Below are positions 32,395 through 43,165 of a stretch of DNA of 64,000 nucleotides, piece after piece. The notes under the pieces were generated by a model. It had not been told where the DNA came from, made no database searches, and saw nothing but the letters and a program-made list of their open reading frames with translations. The position numbers were made by a program, and so were the translations under genes. Source of the DNA: Pegoplata infirma (taxonomy: Eukaryota > Arthropoda > Insecta > Diptera > Anthomyiidae); assembly GCA_963921195.1 (NCBI GenBank), contig OY992537.1, positions 125,103,347 to 125,167,346 of the forward strand, written 5' to 3'. Numbering within the stretch: position 1 is the stretch's first letter; every line of letters begins with the position of its first letter.

Positions 32395-33974
32395 CACACA
32401 GAAAATAGATTCAGTTGTTGCAACTGAATTGTTTGCCAACTGAATTTTTGCGGTTGCACCAACTATCACAATATTCAGTTGCCTCTACTGCCAATTCAGT
32501 TGTCTCTACCGGTAAATATCTATCATAAGAACCGAATATTTTTATGTTAAAATCGACATTGGTTAGAGTGATCGAATTTTAAAAAGCGTTATATAGTTGT
32601 ACCAATCAATATTTTTTTAAACTGTTTCTTTTGAAATAAAAATTTTTGATATTTGAAATAAAAATTTTTGATATTATAATTTTACTAATTTATTTGATTG
32701 TAAAAATTTTAAAATTTAAAAAGTGAAATAAATACATACAATAGAAAAAATAAATTAAAACCGGAAATATATAAAAAATAAAATAGAAAAAATTTAACAT
32801 CTAAGAATTTTTCTAAAAAAAAAATGTCTCAGAATCTGAAAGACTTTCTAGAGCAAAAATAAATCGAAGTCAAAATATGTCTCTTAAGAAAACATGTCAA
32901 TGAAAAAATCAAAAAAATATCTCAGACTTCTAGAATTTTTTTATGGGAACATATATCAGAATCCTAGGATTTTTTAATAGAAAAAAAGGAAAGTCTCAAA
33001 TTCTGAAATTTTTCCTATACAAAAAATCTCAGATTTGGAGAAAAAGTTTCAGGTTCAGAAAAATTTTTCCTACAGAAAAAGTCTCAGATTTTGAGTAATT
33101 TTTCCTATAGAAAATGTCTCCGATTCTGAGAATAGTTTTGGATGAAACTTTCTTAATTTCAATATTCTGGCATTTACAAACCTTAAATTTGTAACCACTC
33201 TCTGGACACTTTGGACTCTAAGGATTTCTTGGAAACTGCGCCAAAGTTTTTTATAGTTGGCTCAAAACACGATTTTATTGTCGACTTCTGGGTAAAATAT
33301 CATCTTTAGCATCTGCATTAAAGTTGCGTATGCAAATACCTAAAATAAGATTTATTAATTTAAATTGATTGTATTTCGGCAGTGGTATCAACTTACCGTC
33401 AACATTTGTAACATTTTTTACGAAATTTTACATGAATTTTATTTAAAAATTTAAAAAACGTCTGAACACAATAACATTTTAGTTTTAAATGATTACTATT
33501 TTCATTTTTTTTTTGACGCAAAACGTTTAGTAATTGAAATGAAATCCTAACGACCAATTATTAGTTAAGAATACCAATACAAATTTATAATTTAGTAAAA
33601 TTTTTCAAAAATAAAAAAATATTGAAAATTTGGTTAAGTTAACCAATATTTTCAGTTGTGGATACTATTACCTAATGTTTTTGGAATTTATTAATTTAAA
33701 CAAATGATTATTGGTCGAGAGGGAAAATAAAGACTAAAAGAAACGGTTGTACTTACTAAATATTTTTCAAAAACTTTATTAGTTTTTAGTTTGGGTATAT
33801 TAACCAAATTATTAGTTGTTGATACATCCATTCGGTCACGATTCAAAATTAATTATTACTACTGTTATTTATTTGGTATGGTGATAAAAAATTTACAATC
33901 ACAACTAAAAATTTATAAGATTTATCAAAATTCAGTTTTCATAATGGAATTCCAACTAAACATTTCTCTGTGTG
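32395..33974. mobile_element. TA-flanked MITE, 1.6 kb, with CACACAGARAA ends
   Basis: The left end CACACAGAAAATAGATTCAG and, reversed, CACACAGAGAAATGTTTAGT are flanked by TA (32393-32394 and 33975-33976). CAACTGAAT motifs recur near the left end. The interior contains a minisatellite (32815-33145). No ORF of note. Confidence 0.65.
32815..33145. repeat. Degenerate minisatellite, unit about 40 bp (CTCAGAATCTGAGA...TTTTTCC)
   Basis: About seven poorly conserved units of ATGTCTCAGATTCTGA plus TTTTTCCTATAGAAAA. It has the same consensus as the better array at 34310-34935. Confidence 0.7.
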
Positions 33975-34309
33975 TAACGCGTGCCCCTTTGAGGTTAGAA
34001 TTCAGAAGTAAATAAAAATTCCATATAAACAAAAAAAAAATTTCTTCGGTTTTTATGTGAGCTTTATTAGCTTATTAATTGTAAAAAAGCTCATGTCAAT
34101 CGGACATGTTTTTTCAATTCCAAAAGGTACTCCGAAAAAACACTTGAGGCTGGTAATTGGCTAATTCCAATAATTTGTATTATTGAGTTTATGAATGAAA
34201 GTAAAAAAACGACCCGATTTTTGGAAAAGATTACGACCCCTTAAACTTTTTAGAAAAATCTGACAAAAAATCAAAAAATGCTTTACCCTCTTTCAAACTT
34301 TGACACTTT

Positions 34310-34935
34310 TGAAAAATAGTCTCAGAAGTTGAAACTTACTCAATTGATAGAATTTCGCAGAATCTGAGACTTTTTATAGGAATAAGGACTTTTTCTATAG
34401 GAAAAATATTACAGAATCTCGTACTCTTTCTATATGAAACAGGTCTCAGAATCAATGACTATTTTTATAGGAAAAATGTCTCAAAATCTAAGACGTTTTC
34501 TAAGGAAAAACATTTCCGAATCTGTGAATTTTTCTTAAGGAAATTGTCTCAGAATCTCCGACTTTTTCTATAGGAAACGAGTCTTAGAAACTGAGACTTT
34601 TTCTATACGAAAAGATTTCAGAATCTGATGTTTTTTCTGGATGAAAAAGGTTTTACAATCTGTGACTTTTTATAAAGGAAAAATTTCTCAGAATCTGAGA
34701 CTTTTTCTATAGGAAAAAGGTCTCAGAATCTGTCACTTCTTCTTTATGAAAAAAATTAAATTTTTTTTAGGAAAAATGTCTGAGAATCTGAGACTTTTTC
34801 TTTATGAATAATATCTCAGAATCTGAGACTTTTTCTTTAGGAAAAATGTCTTAGAATCTGAGATTTTTTCTCTAGGAAAAAGGTCTTAGAATCTGAGACT
34901 TTCTACAGTAAAAGGTCTCAGAATCTGAAAAAAAA
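34310..34935. repeat. Minisatellite, unit about 43 bp
   Basis: About fourteen imperfect units of GTCTCAGAATCTGAGACT followed by TTTTCTATAGGAAAAA. Each unit contains two small palindromes (CTCAGAATCTGAG and TTTTCTATAGGAAAA). It lies outside the MITE that contains the related array. Confidence 0.85.
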
Positions 34936-35267
34936 CTGTTAAAAAAATCAGATTTAGAATCTTTAAAATGTCAAATGTGTTAAAATATGAGCTACGTATA
35001 CGAAAATTTAAATTTTTTTTTAAAGCAAATTCAAAAAATTTATCTAAACGAAATATTATCATGAAAAACAAAACTCCCTCGGCAAAAACTAATAAATTTG
35101 ATGATTTTATAGCTTCCCCATCACTTTTTTTAGCAAAAAAGATTGTATCCTTTTTTTTGCTCGTCGACAAAGGTGAATTTACATATGAATTTTTTTTAAG
35201 TAAAAAAAAAATGCCCCTCCCCCTCCGAATCGATAAGCTGTAGCCACCACTGTGTATACCTACTCTC

Positions 35268-35845
35268 AAAATAAACGCTCGTCCAATCAGCAGAAAAATC
35301 TGCAGAAAATAAACCTATTTTGAGCCATATGAGAAATCTTCTGATTTAAGCAGACACGGTTTGCTGAAAATCTGTCATGATTATCTAGGTGAAATCGGCA
35401 GAGAAATCTGTCACAAAAACAGAGTAATCTGCTAAGACAATTTCTAGAAAATTTTTGTTTTTAGAAAATATGTTTTCATGAAAACTTTAATAGTTTTTTT
35501 TATTTATTTAAACTTAAAAAAAAATTGTTTTGTAAAAACAGCAACAAAAAAAACAAAAAAGCAACTTAAAAAATTCTTCTTGAAAAAAATGACAGCAATT
35601 TATTTTTGTATAATTAAAAAATAATCTGCTAAAAATATATTCAAAATATTTTGAAATTCAGCAAACAGAATTAGTAAAAACGCATTAAAAATAATATTAT
35701 TTTGTAAAACTGGCATAGATTTTGTCTTACATAGATTTTAGTAAAAATATCAATTTTAGCAGAAAAATCTGCAAAAAGTTTTCTAAATCAAATTGAAAGA
35801 CGTTTTACCAAATGTTAATGCAGTTTTTGTTTTTTCTTCTAATAA
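35268..35845. mobile_element. Uninterrupted MITE related to 775-9227
   Basis: Shares CGTCCAATCAGCAGAAAAAT, AGCCATATGAGAAAT, GACAGCAA and TTTTAGCAGAAAAATC in the same order as the broken copy at 775-9227. The ends are more diverged (CTCTCAAAATAAACGCTCGT on the left). It is useful as an empty-site reference. Confidence 0.65.
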
Positions 35846-35917
35846 AAAAAATTTTATTAAAAATTATAAAAATTAGTTATTTATTTGACCTTTTACTTGT
35901 GCAATGAAAAAGAGTTT

Positions 35918-36283
35918 ATTATAGTTCGAGGCCATTTTCATGTTTCCCATTATGGATTAACATAAAAATTAACCCACCTGCTGTCAAGTATATTTTGGTT
36001 GATACTGGTAAAATTTCGAAACCAAACATTATTTTATTCTCACTAACAATTATTGGGAATATGAAACTTTAGTATTTGTACACTAACAGTATTGCCTTAC
36101 TTTCTAAAGAGTTCTGATGATGGAAAAATCTGAAAATTCCCGAAACTACCAAATTTTTTGAAAGCAAAAACTCTATGAGTAATTAATTGGAGAATATCCT
36201 ATCAAAGAAAGTAGAGTTGACACATATACTTGCTATGTTAATTCATAATGGGGAACATAAAAATGACCTTGAACTAAAATGCA
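35918..36283. repeat. Small foldback: inverted repeats of about 50 bp around about 255 bp
   Basis: GAGGCCATTTTCATGTTTCC (35930 on) pairs with an inverted copy near 36235-36283 (AATGGGGAACATAAAAATGA). Possible MITE. No target duplication was identified. Confidence 0.6.
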
Positions 36284-36395
36284 AGATTTTTATAACAAAA
36301 TTAGGGAATTAGAAAATTCCATTTTTTTCGGCCGTCCGTTGTGTATGCGTGGGTATAAAAAAATAATTTAAATTGTAAAATTTGTTAAAATTTAT

Positions 36396-36425
36396 ATCGG
36401 TTGGGAAATTTATTTCCCAACCGAT
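36396..36425. repeat. Perfect hairpin, 13-bp stem, 4-base loop
   Basis: ATCGGTTGGGAAA, loop TTTA, then TTTCCCAACCGAT. It is isolated in AT-rich DNA. It is not followed by a T-run and has no adjacent gene, so a terminator role is not suggested. Confidence 0.8.
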
Positions 36426-37014
36426 CGATACTGAACATATAAAAAATTCAAGAAAAAACTTGCAATCTTAATAAATAATTAAACAAACAACTGCAAACAT
36501 GTCTACTATTAAATATAATTGTTTATTGCTTAACATTTATTTAAGAATATTTTGCCATTTAAAAAAAATATTACTGGCCTTTTACAGTATTTTCTAAACA
36601 AAAACCTACATTTAAATAACAAAATGTTAACGTCATTTCCACACAATTAATTTTATTTTCAATTCAATCTCTTCAGTGTGTTAACTCTACATAATTCATT
36701 AAAGTCATTATTTTATATCAAACAACAACTAAAAAACACCTTTAAAAACTAACAACAATCAAATGGTATTTGAATACACTGAGAAAAATCCAAACTATTT
36801 TTTTTTTAATTAAACTTTTGTAGAGATTTCTTTCGTAGAATACACGAAATTAATTATCGAATACACTACTAAACATCGCAAATGCTACTAGGATGCGACC
36901 TTATACATTTCATTACAATAGTTCTGCTGGTAAAAAATCCGGTCTCCAAACTTTTCCACCACATCAGGTTTTCGAGATAATTGAGATCAAATTTAAAAAA
37001 AAAAATCGCCGATT

Positions 37015-37345
37015 TGGGAGTTTTTGGAAACTTATAGCGGATGAAGCTGATGTGATGGCGACTTCAACATAAGTCGAGAGTAAAGCTTAAACCTTACTTT
37101 TTAAGATGCAGAACTCAGTTGGTCAGTCGCCTTAACCCTTGGGGCACCAATTGTCTTTCAATGATGTCTTATTCCCCAGTATCGAAAAAAAACGGTTTTG
37201 AGGAAAAATGCCTTATTAAAAGGCAATTGGTGCTCTAAAGGTTTAAGCGACTGACCAAATGAGTTATACATCTTATACAGCAATGTTTGAGCTTTACACT
37301 TGACTTATTTTTAAGTAGTCAGCATATTAGTTGACTTTGTCCGCA
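37015..37345. repeat. Foldback element with arms of about 110 bp
   Basis: CAGTTGGTCAGTCGCCTTAA and GGCACCAATTG on the left arm (to about 37155) are mirrored at 37205-37262 (CAATTGGTGCTC, GCGACTGACCAAATGAGTT). The pairing continues outward with GTAAAGCTTAAA/GAGCTTTAC. Non-coding. Confidence 0.7.
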
Positions 37346-37464
37346 TAGTCACAAATCATCATTTCAAATTAAAATTAAATCGGACCAGTCCATCTTGTAG
37401 CCCCCATACAAACCACAATCCCGATAATCACATAAATCTCTCAAAATTCACTAAAATTGGAAAT

Positions 37465-38252
37465 GTTTTTATACCCTTCACTCTAGTGATAGAGGGTATA
37501 TATAAGTTTGTCTTTCCGTTTGTAACACCTCGAACTATTAATCTAGGACCCCATAAAGTATATATATTCATGATCCTCGATCGATTCTTAGACGATCTAG
37601 CGATGTCCGTCCGTCCGTCTGTCGGTCCGTCTGTCGGTCCGTCTGTCGGTCCGTCTGTCTGTCTGTTGAAAATACGCTAACTTTTGAAAGACTTTACGGA
37701 GGCTCCTGAAGTTTGGCATATACGTTGATCATTTACCTGGTCACCTTGGTATTGCAATTCAGCGAAATCGGTCCAGTGGTTCAAAAGTTATGAGCAAAAG
37801 AGTTAATTTCGGCAAGGGTTTTCGTGAATTTAAGAGATAAAAAACACAATATGCCCCTGGCCTGGTTCGTATTGAACTTCAGCCAAATCGGTTCAGTGGT
37901 TCAAAACTTATTAGCAAAACCGTAAATTTCAGATTCGCTTCACCTTGAATTCAAGTGCTGAAACAACCGAGCCTTAAAAAAACATGCTTTAAAAACATTG
38001 GAAAGCGCCAAAATTGCTTTAAAAAGTATTTTTGTCACTCAAAAATATTTTTACAAAAAATTTTACACTCGAAAAAAATTTTACACTCAAAAAATTTTTT
38101 AATAATTTTGTTTTTTTACAAAAATGACAAATAAAAGTTTTTTACTCAAAATAAAATATTTCTAATCAAAATTGTTAATTTTTTTCACGTAAGAAAATTT
38201 ACTATTGTTTAAAAAGGGCATTTTGGAGTCGAATTTAACTTTTCAACTTGTT
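37465..38252 (+). mobile_element. mini-me-like repeat, complete but internally shortened
   Basis: TATACCCTTCACTCTAGTGA start, core, (GTCC/GTCT/GTCGGTCC)n at 37604-37670, AATCGGTCCAGTGGTTCA units and the CGAATTTAACTTTTCAACTTG end. One internal unit is shortened compared with the 15291 copy. Confidence 0.75.
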
Positions 38253-38575
38253 TTTTTTTTTTTTAAATTTTGTTTCTATTTTAGTGTCAAACGTGTACTT
38301 TGGTTATTTAATTTAATTCAATCTGATTGTAGTTCGACCATTCTAGACTTAGTTCCTATATAAAACTTCCGCCCGATATTCAGTTAAATCGCTTTATCGG
38401 CAAAAAAAACCTTTTTCACTCAAATTTCGTTTGTATGTGTTTTTACACCAAATAAAGATCTAACAAGAGATAGATCCAATTGGTTCCATGTTTGGAATTG
38501 GGACCCATTTTCCGGAAAACACTGGTGTATATATGGTCGGTCTTGACCGACTACAATTTTCTTACTTGTTTTAAA
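38253..38575 (+). repeat. Second terminal-like repeat ending GGTCGGTCTTGACCGACTAC
   Basis: Directly follows the previous element and ends with an inverted GGTCGGTC/GACCGACT motif and TTACTTGTTTT, like the ends of the mini-me-like repeats. Probably a remnant of a related family. Confidence 0.4.
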
Positions 38576-39074
38576 TTCGGATTAATTTTTATTAAAATAT
38601 AAAAATTTTTTAATTCGATCTTTAAAATATTATATTTTGAGTAGGTTTATCTAGCTCGAGGTCATTATTTCCTTTGCTAACTAAAACCATTATATTCTCA
38701 TAGAATAATTTTCAAGAAAATTATTTTTCTGTTTTAAATTTATTAATGTTGGTAATTTTTACTAGATTAATTCACACGTGCTTCGGAATTTGTCAGATTC
38801 CATTGTCAAGATTATTTAGCAGATATAAAAACCGTATAATATAAGTAGCTAAGGGAATTTAAATTACAAATCGTTAATGTTCAAATTAAAATATTAAAAC
38901 ATATTCGACTCTACTCCCATTGAGAATTAGAAGACGAAAATTGTACCATCGTAAAAAAATATTATATTTTAAGTATGTTTATTCTAGCTCGAGGTCATTA
39001 TTTCCTTTACTAATTAAAACCATGATATTCTCATAGAATAATTTTCATGCAAAAATTAAAAAAAAAAAAAAAAT

Positions 39075-39365
39075 TTATACTTTGTTTGTGTTTTTGATTG
39101 AAGAAGAAAATTGAGTTTTCTAAAGATAAAATTACATGTGGTTTTACCCTACACCATGGTTTCTGTAGCCACTTCTACGTCATCAGTAGGTTATCACATT
39201 AAAGTGATTTTTTGATACTTGCTAGAAAAATCTTTATATGTTTTTTATCAAGAGACTAGCTTGCAGTGAGAATCGAACCCATGTCGAAAACACTCATGAT
39301 TTGTGAACCGCCGCCCAACTACTTAGGCTTCTGTCGGTGTACAAACATCAGTGGCGAAACGAAGT
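39075..39365 (-). mobile_element. SINE-like repeat with tRNA-like head
   Basis: On the minus strand a weak A box (TAAGTAGTTGGG, about 39330) is followed by the B box GGGTTCGATTCTC (39264-39276) and a body of about 200 bp. The plus strand shows an A-run at about 39058-39074, which is a T-run terminator for minus-strand transcription. The head-and-body layout fits a tRNA-derived SINE. The body and B box recur in 39616-39833. Confidence 0.5.
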
Positions 39366-39615
39366 TTGTTTGACTCACAGAAGGTTTTGTGTGTGACGTA
39401 TGTGCAGAAAAACACTTTTTCTAACTCAAGCAATGCATTCAATCTTAAGACCAACAACAATTTCTTAATCTTTCATTTACTTATTTTATGCAAATTTTCT
39501 ATAGTGGTGAATTTCTTGTTCATCACACCACAGCAACGCATAAAGGGAATGCTCACAAGAGCGACATTTGTCAGTATTTCTATTTAGTGTATTTTTTCGG
39601 CGTAAGCCAAGTGTA

Positions 39616-39833
39616 TTTTTATAATTTGTTTGTGTTTTTCTTTGAAGAAGAAAAATGTGCTTTCTAAATATGAAATTAAATGTGGGTTTACCCTAGACCA
39701 TGGTTTCTGTAGCCACTTCTACGTCTACAGTAGGTAATTACATTAAATTGATTATTTAATACTTGCTAGAAAAATCTTAAAATGTTTTTTATAATCAGAC
39801 TAGTTTGCTGTGAGAATCGAACCCATGTCGAAT
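39616..39833 (-). mobile_element. Second copy of the SINE-like body, head missing
   Basis: Direct repeat of 39075-39292 at 541-bp distance. It shares ACCATGGTTTCTGTAGCCAC, CTTGCTAGAAAAATCTT and GAGAATCGAACCCATGTCGA. It ends just after the B box, where an AT-rich element begins. Confidence 0.55.
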
Positions 39834-39899
39834 ATATACATTTTTAGTTTTTTTTTTTAATTCAATAAACACCTTCAATTTTTTTTTTTAATAAACGAA

Positions 39900-40263
39900 A
39901 CTTTTGTATTTTTTACAAAAAGTAAAAAAGTTTGGATATAATGATATATAATTTGATACAATTATATTAAATTATGTATGACTTTTTATATGCTCAGATC
40001 TAATTTTATCTAAGATTTATTGCGGCTCCATTTTCTTATCTGAGGTTATACATAAATATATCTGACTGTATGTAATTATATAAATCTATATTAATTTATA
40101 TAAAATCAAGTGGATTTAATTGGATGTGACCAAAATTCGGATCTAATTGTATAATTTTTTATGTTTATGTATCTAAAATAATACATTTAGATCAATATCT
40201 GATCCAACTTGATACAGCCAATTTTGAGATCAAATTAGATCTTAAAAGTTTTTTTTTTACTTG
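39900..40263. mobile_element. AT-rich element with AAGTAAAAAA/TTTTTTACTTGGG ends
   Basis: The interior is rich in TATAATT and GATCTAATT motifs, like the elements at 54927-57137 and near 61190-61556. The left boundary is soft. It abuts and appears to have truncated the 5' end of the mini-me-like copy at 40264. Confidence 0.45.
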
Positions 40264-40752
40264 GGTTGTCATTCCGTTTGTAACTCATCGAAATATCGGT
40301 CTAGGACCCCATAAAGTATATATATTCATGATCCCCGACCGATTTTAAGACATTTTAGCGATGTCCGTCTGGTAGTGGAAATTGTGATCACGGGAAAAAT
40401 ATTACACGGAGATGACTGAAACTTAACATATTTATTGGAAGTTCTCCCGAGAAGTATGAACGCAAATGTAAGGACAACTCAAAAATTATAGTACATTCAA
40501 CATAACCTAAAAATATAAAATGCTTTAATTCGGCTGCTGGTTGACATATGTGAACAAAATTGAACACCAAATGGTATATAAACAAGAAGGTACATATTTT
40601 TTGACAAAAAAAGAAAAACACGCGGATTTTTTTTTCGCGGAATTTTTTTCAAAATTTTTTTTCTTTTTTTTCAAAAGTAATTTCCTTTTGTTTGAAATTG
40701 TGGAGGGTATCACTACATTCGGCAATGCCAAATTTAACTTTTTACTTGTTTT
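40264..40752 (+). mobile_element. mini-me-like repeat lacking its 5' terminal hairpin
   Basis: The core (GTCTAGGACCCCATAAAGTA) and body are of the 22994 subfamily. The GTCY block is reduced to about two units near 40365. The 3' end is ATTCGGCAATGCCAAATTT ... TTACTTG. The first 40 or so bases are missing. Confidence 0.7.
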
Positions 40753-42040
40753 TAATTAAGAATAAATTGTAATCAAAGAATTTTTAGACATATTTTTATT
40801 TTAACTAACAAAATATTTCGTTTATTTTAAGAAATGTTTCGTACAATTTCAATTGTTTATTTTGTGACGTTCTTTCGGTGTGCACATTAACAAATGTTTT
40901 CGTAAATCGGACGCAAGGATTTTTTTCAGTGTACATGGTGAAACAAGAGAGAAAAACAGAAGATTCTCAAACAACCCACAAAAAAAAATATACGATTGTC
41001 ATTTAGAAATTATAAAAAATAACAAAATTCTAAACAAGCTAATAATCATCGTTATTACAATAAGTACACTATTTCCAATGGAATTTGAATTTCAAATTTT
41101 AGTTTAGAATTTTGTCCAATTCGCTCCACTTTGCTTAGTTTTTGAGATACGGGAATTAGGGGTCTGATAGGGTCTTGAGAATCTCGATAACTCAAAAACT
41201 ATTACTCGGAGAGCTTTCGGTTATTATGCGGAAGTGTTGTACGAGTCAAGAGTTGTTGGAGTTTTTCTCGTGTCGGCACTATTTACTGAGGTAAAGGTCT
41301 AGAGATCTCCACAGATGTTTATAGCTAGGCTATTCCATATTTTCCTTTAAGTACTTTCTTCTGAAAATTTCAACCGTTTCGCTCTATTTTGCTTAGTTTT
41401 TGAGATATCGCCATTTTGATATGATGTTATGAACTAAATTCTAAGAAGTTATTTACTAACTTCTAAAAAGTTCGCTTAAGAAATGGTGTAGAAATAATAT
41501 TTATTTCACAGTCATTTCTGTTGAGTTATGCAGTGTCGATTTTTGTTTTGTTTATTTTAACCCCAAAGGTGTTAAAATCTTAACAAATAATAGATTATAA
41601 AACTACTTACTTACTACCTTTCGAATAAACACTTAAAACGTGGTTGGAAGTATTCTTTTTTTACCAAATATTGTATTAGAACTGTATTGAAAATTTGTGC
41701 CTTGTCTCTTAAAATATTTGTCTTCATACTCGTTTTGTTTTTGGAATAGAAAAAATGTTATACTAACATTGTAACTGGTTTTTACCAGGTTTCTTAAGAT
41801 TTGTTTTTCCTCTTTTTTGTGTGAGTACATTGTGGAGTAAACCTTCTTCATTAGTATTTTGTGTTAGTGGCCTACCCAAAACAAAAAATACTACCTGTTG
41901 CACTGCTGTTGTTAGTTATTTTACTGCCACTTTATGTTACTTTTAGCATAAGATTGTTATAGTTGCACTATGGGGTAAAAAATTTTTAAGTTTTAATAGA
42001 TTGTGCTTTGATGTTTACGAAGTTAAGGAATGTTAAATTT
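40753..42040. other. Unassigned AT-rich region
   Basis: Two diverged direct copies of TTTTGCTTAGTTTTTGAGAT (about 41132 and 41387) suggest an old repeat. Otherwise nothing recognisable. Confidence 0.5.
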
Positions 42041-42053
42041 AATTACCCGAGCT

Positions 42054-42225
42054 AAAATTTGAAAGATCAGTACGGATCTGAAAAATGGATCGCTAACATT
42101 AGATCAGTTTTAATCGGACGGATAGAATTTCATCCCATTTTTCGGATGAAATTGGATCCATCCGATTAAAATTGATATAATATTAGCGTTTCATTTTTCG
42201 GATCAGTACTAATCTTTCAAATTTC
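42054..42225. repeat. Inverted repeat (foldback MITE) with arms of about 80 bp
   Basis: AAATTTGAAAGATCAGTACG through TTTTAATCGGACGGAT pairs with ATCCATCCGATTAAAA through GATCAGTACTAATCTTTCAA. The centre is near 42145. A further partial unit follows to 42290. Confidence 0.75.
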
Positions 42226-42351
42226 GAATTAGTACTGATCTTACTCGGATCAGTAGTGAGCTTTCAAATCTTGAATCAGAAGTGATAAGAATATATATAA
42301 ATATTTTTACTCGTATACTTATTTCACTAGGAATACAATGCATCACTGATA

Positions 42352-43163
42352 CACTCAAAAAATTATGTCATTAACTGTTTGTAGTTTATTTAAAAAGTTT
42401 TCCGTTTAGTCGTTTTTAAAAGAAAAAACATTTGTTTGATGTTCAGTTTTTATTAATGACTACATTAGTCCTTTGTTTCAAAAATAACACACTAAAAAAT
42501 AAAGAGTTTCACTAACATTTAATTTATAAAGTCATTTATTTTTGTTCTGTAAGTAAAAACTACTGATTATTCTTTAAATTTTTAATGATTTGTGTAAGTA
42601 ATTTTTTTTTAAATTGTTGGTATTTTTTAATGATATATCATTAGTTTTTACCTACACAAGTCAGTTATTTGTTTGTAAAAAAAAATTCAAAAAATTATTT
42701 TTAGAAATATAAAAACATATTTGTATCAAGTGGCTTTGGCACGATGGGTAGAGTGTCTGGCCAGAATGTAGTTGATTGCGGGATCGATTCCCCAAAATTT
42801 TATTAAAAAATTTTAAAAAAATATTTCAATAGAAAATTGTATAAAATAACCTACGAAATCATTAATTTTTAATGTTTTGGTAGGTTATTTTTTTTTGAAT
42901 TTGTTGGTAAAAATAACAGAACTATCATTAATTTTTAATGTTTTCGTAGGTTATTTTTTTCGAATTTGTTGGTAAAAAAGAATAAAAAAACCGTAATTTT
43001 TTAATGTTTAGTGTTATTTATTTTAGAAAATTTTGCCAACAGTAAAAAATAAATGTTGATGTTTTTAAAACAAATGAATAATTACTGGGATGGTTTTCAA
43101 TTGTTTATTCACTGTTTTTAAGTGTGTTTTTCTTTTGTTTTTGCCTACAAAATATTTTGAGTG
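42352..43163. mobile_element. TA-flanked MITE with an internal tRNA-like sequence
   Basis: The left end CACTCAAAAAATTATGTCAT and, reversed, CACTCAAAATATTTTGTAGG are flanked by TA (42350-42351 and 43164-43165). The interior has repeats of ATTAATTTTTAATGTTTT and GGTAGGTTATTTTT and a tRNA-like cassette at 42730-42796. The left TIR matches the first 17 bases of the MITE at 28594. Confidence 0.7.
42730..42796 (+). ncRNA. tRNA-like sequence inside a MITE
   Basis: A box TGGCACGATGGG (42737-42748) and B box GGATCGATTCC (42781-42791, one change from GGTTCGANTCC) lie 32 bp apart, as in tRNAs. GCGGG and CCCC around the B box can form a T stem. A TTTT follows at 42797-42800. The acceptor stem is not convincing. 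Confidence 0.55.
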
Positions 43164-43165
43164 TA

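Noticed and set aside
34886..35269. 127-codon minus-strand ORF, the longest outside known elements and repeats
   Set aside because: Starts in AT-rich DNA and runs into the 34310-34935 minisatellite. Composition is Phe/Lys/Leu background of AT-rich sequence.
36396..36425. Rho-independent-type terminator
   Set aside because: The hairpin has no T-run and no upstream gene, and the genome is eukaryotic.
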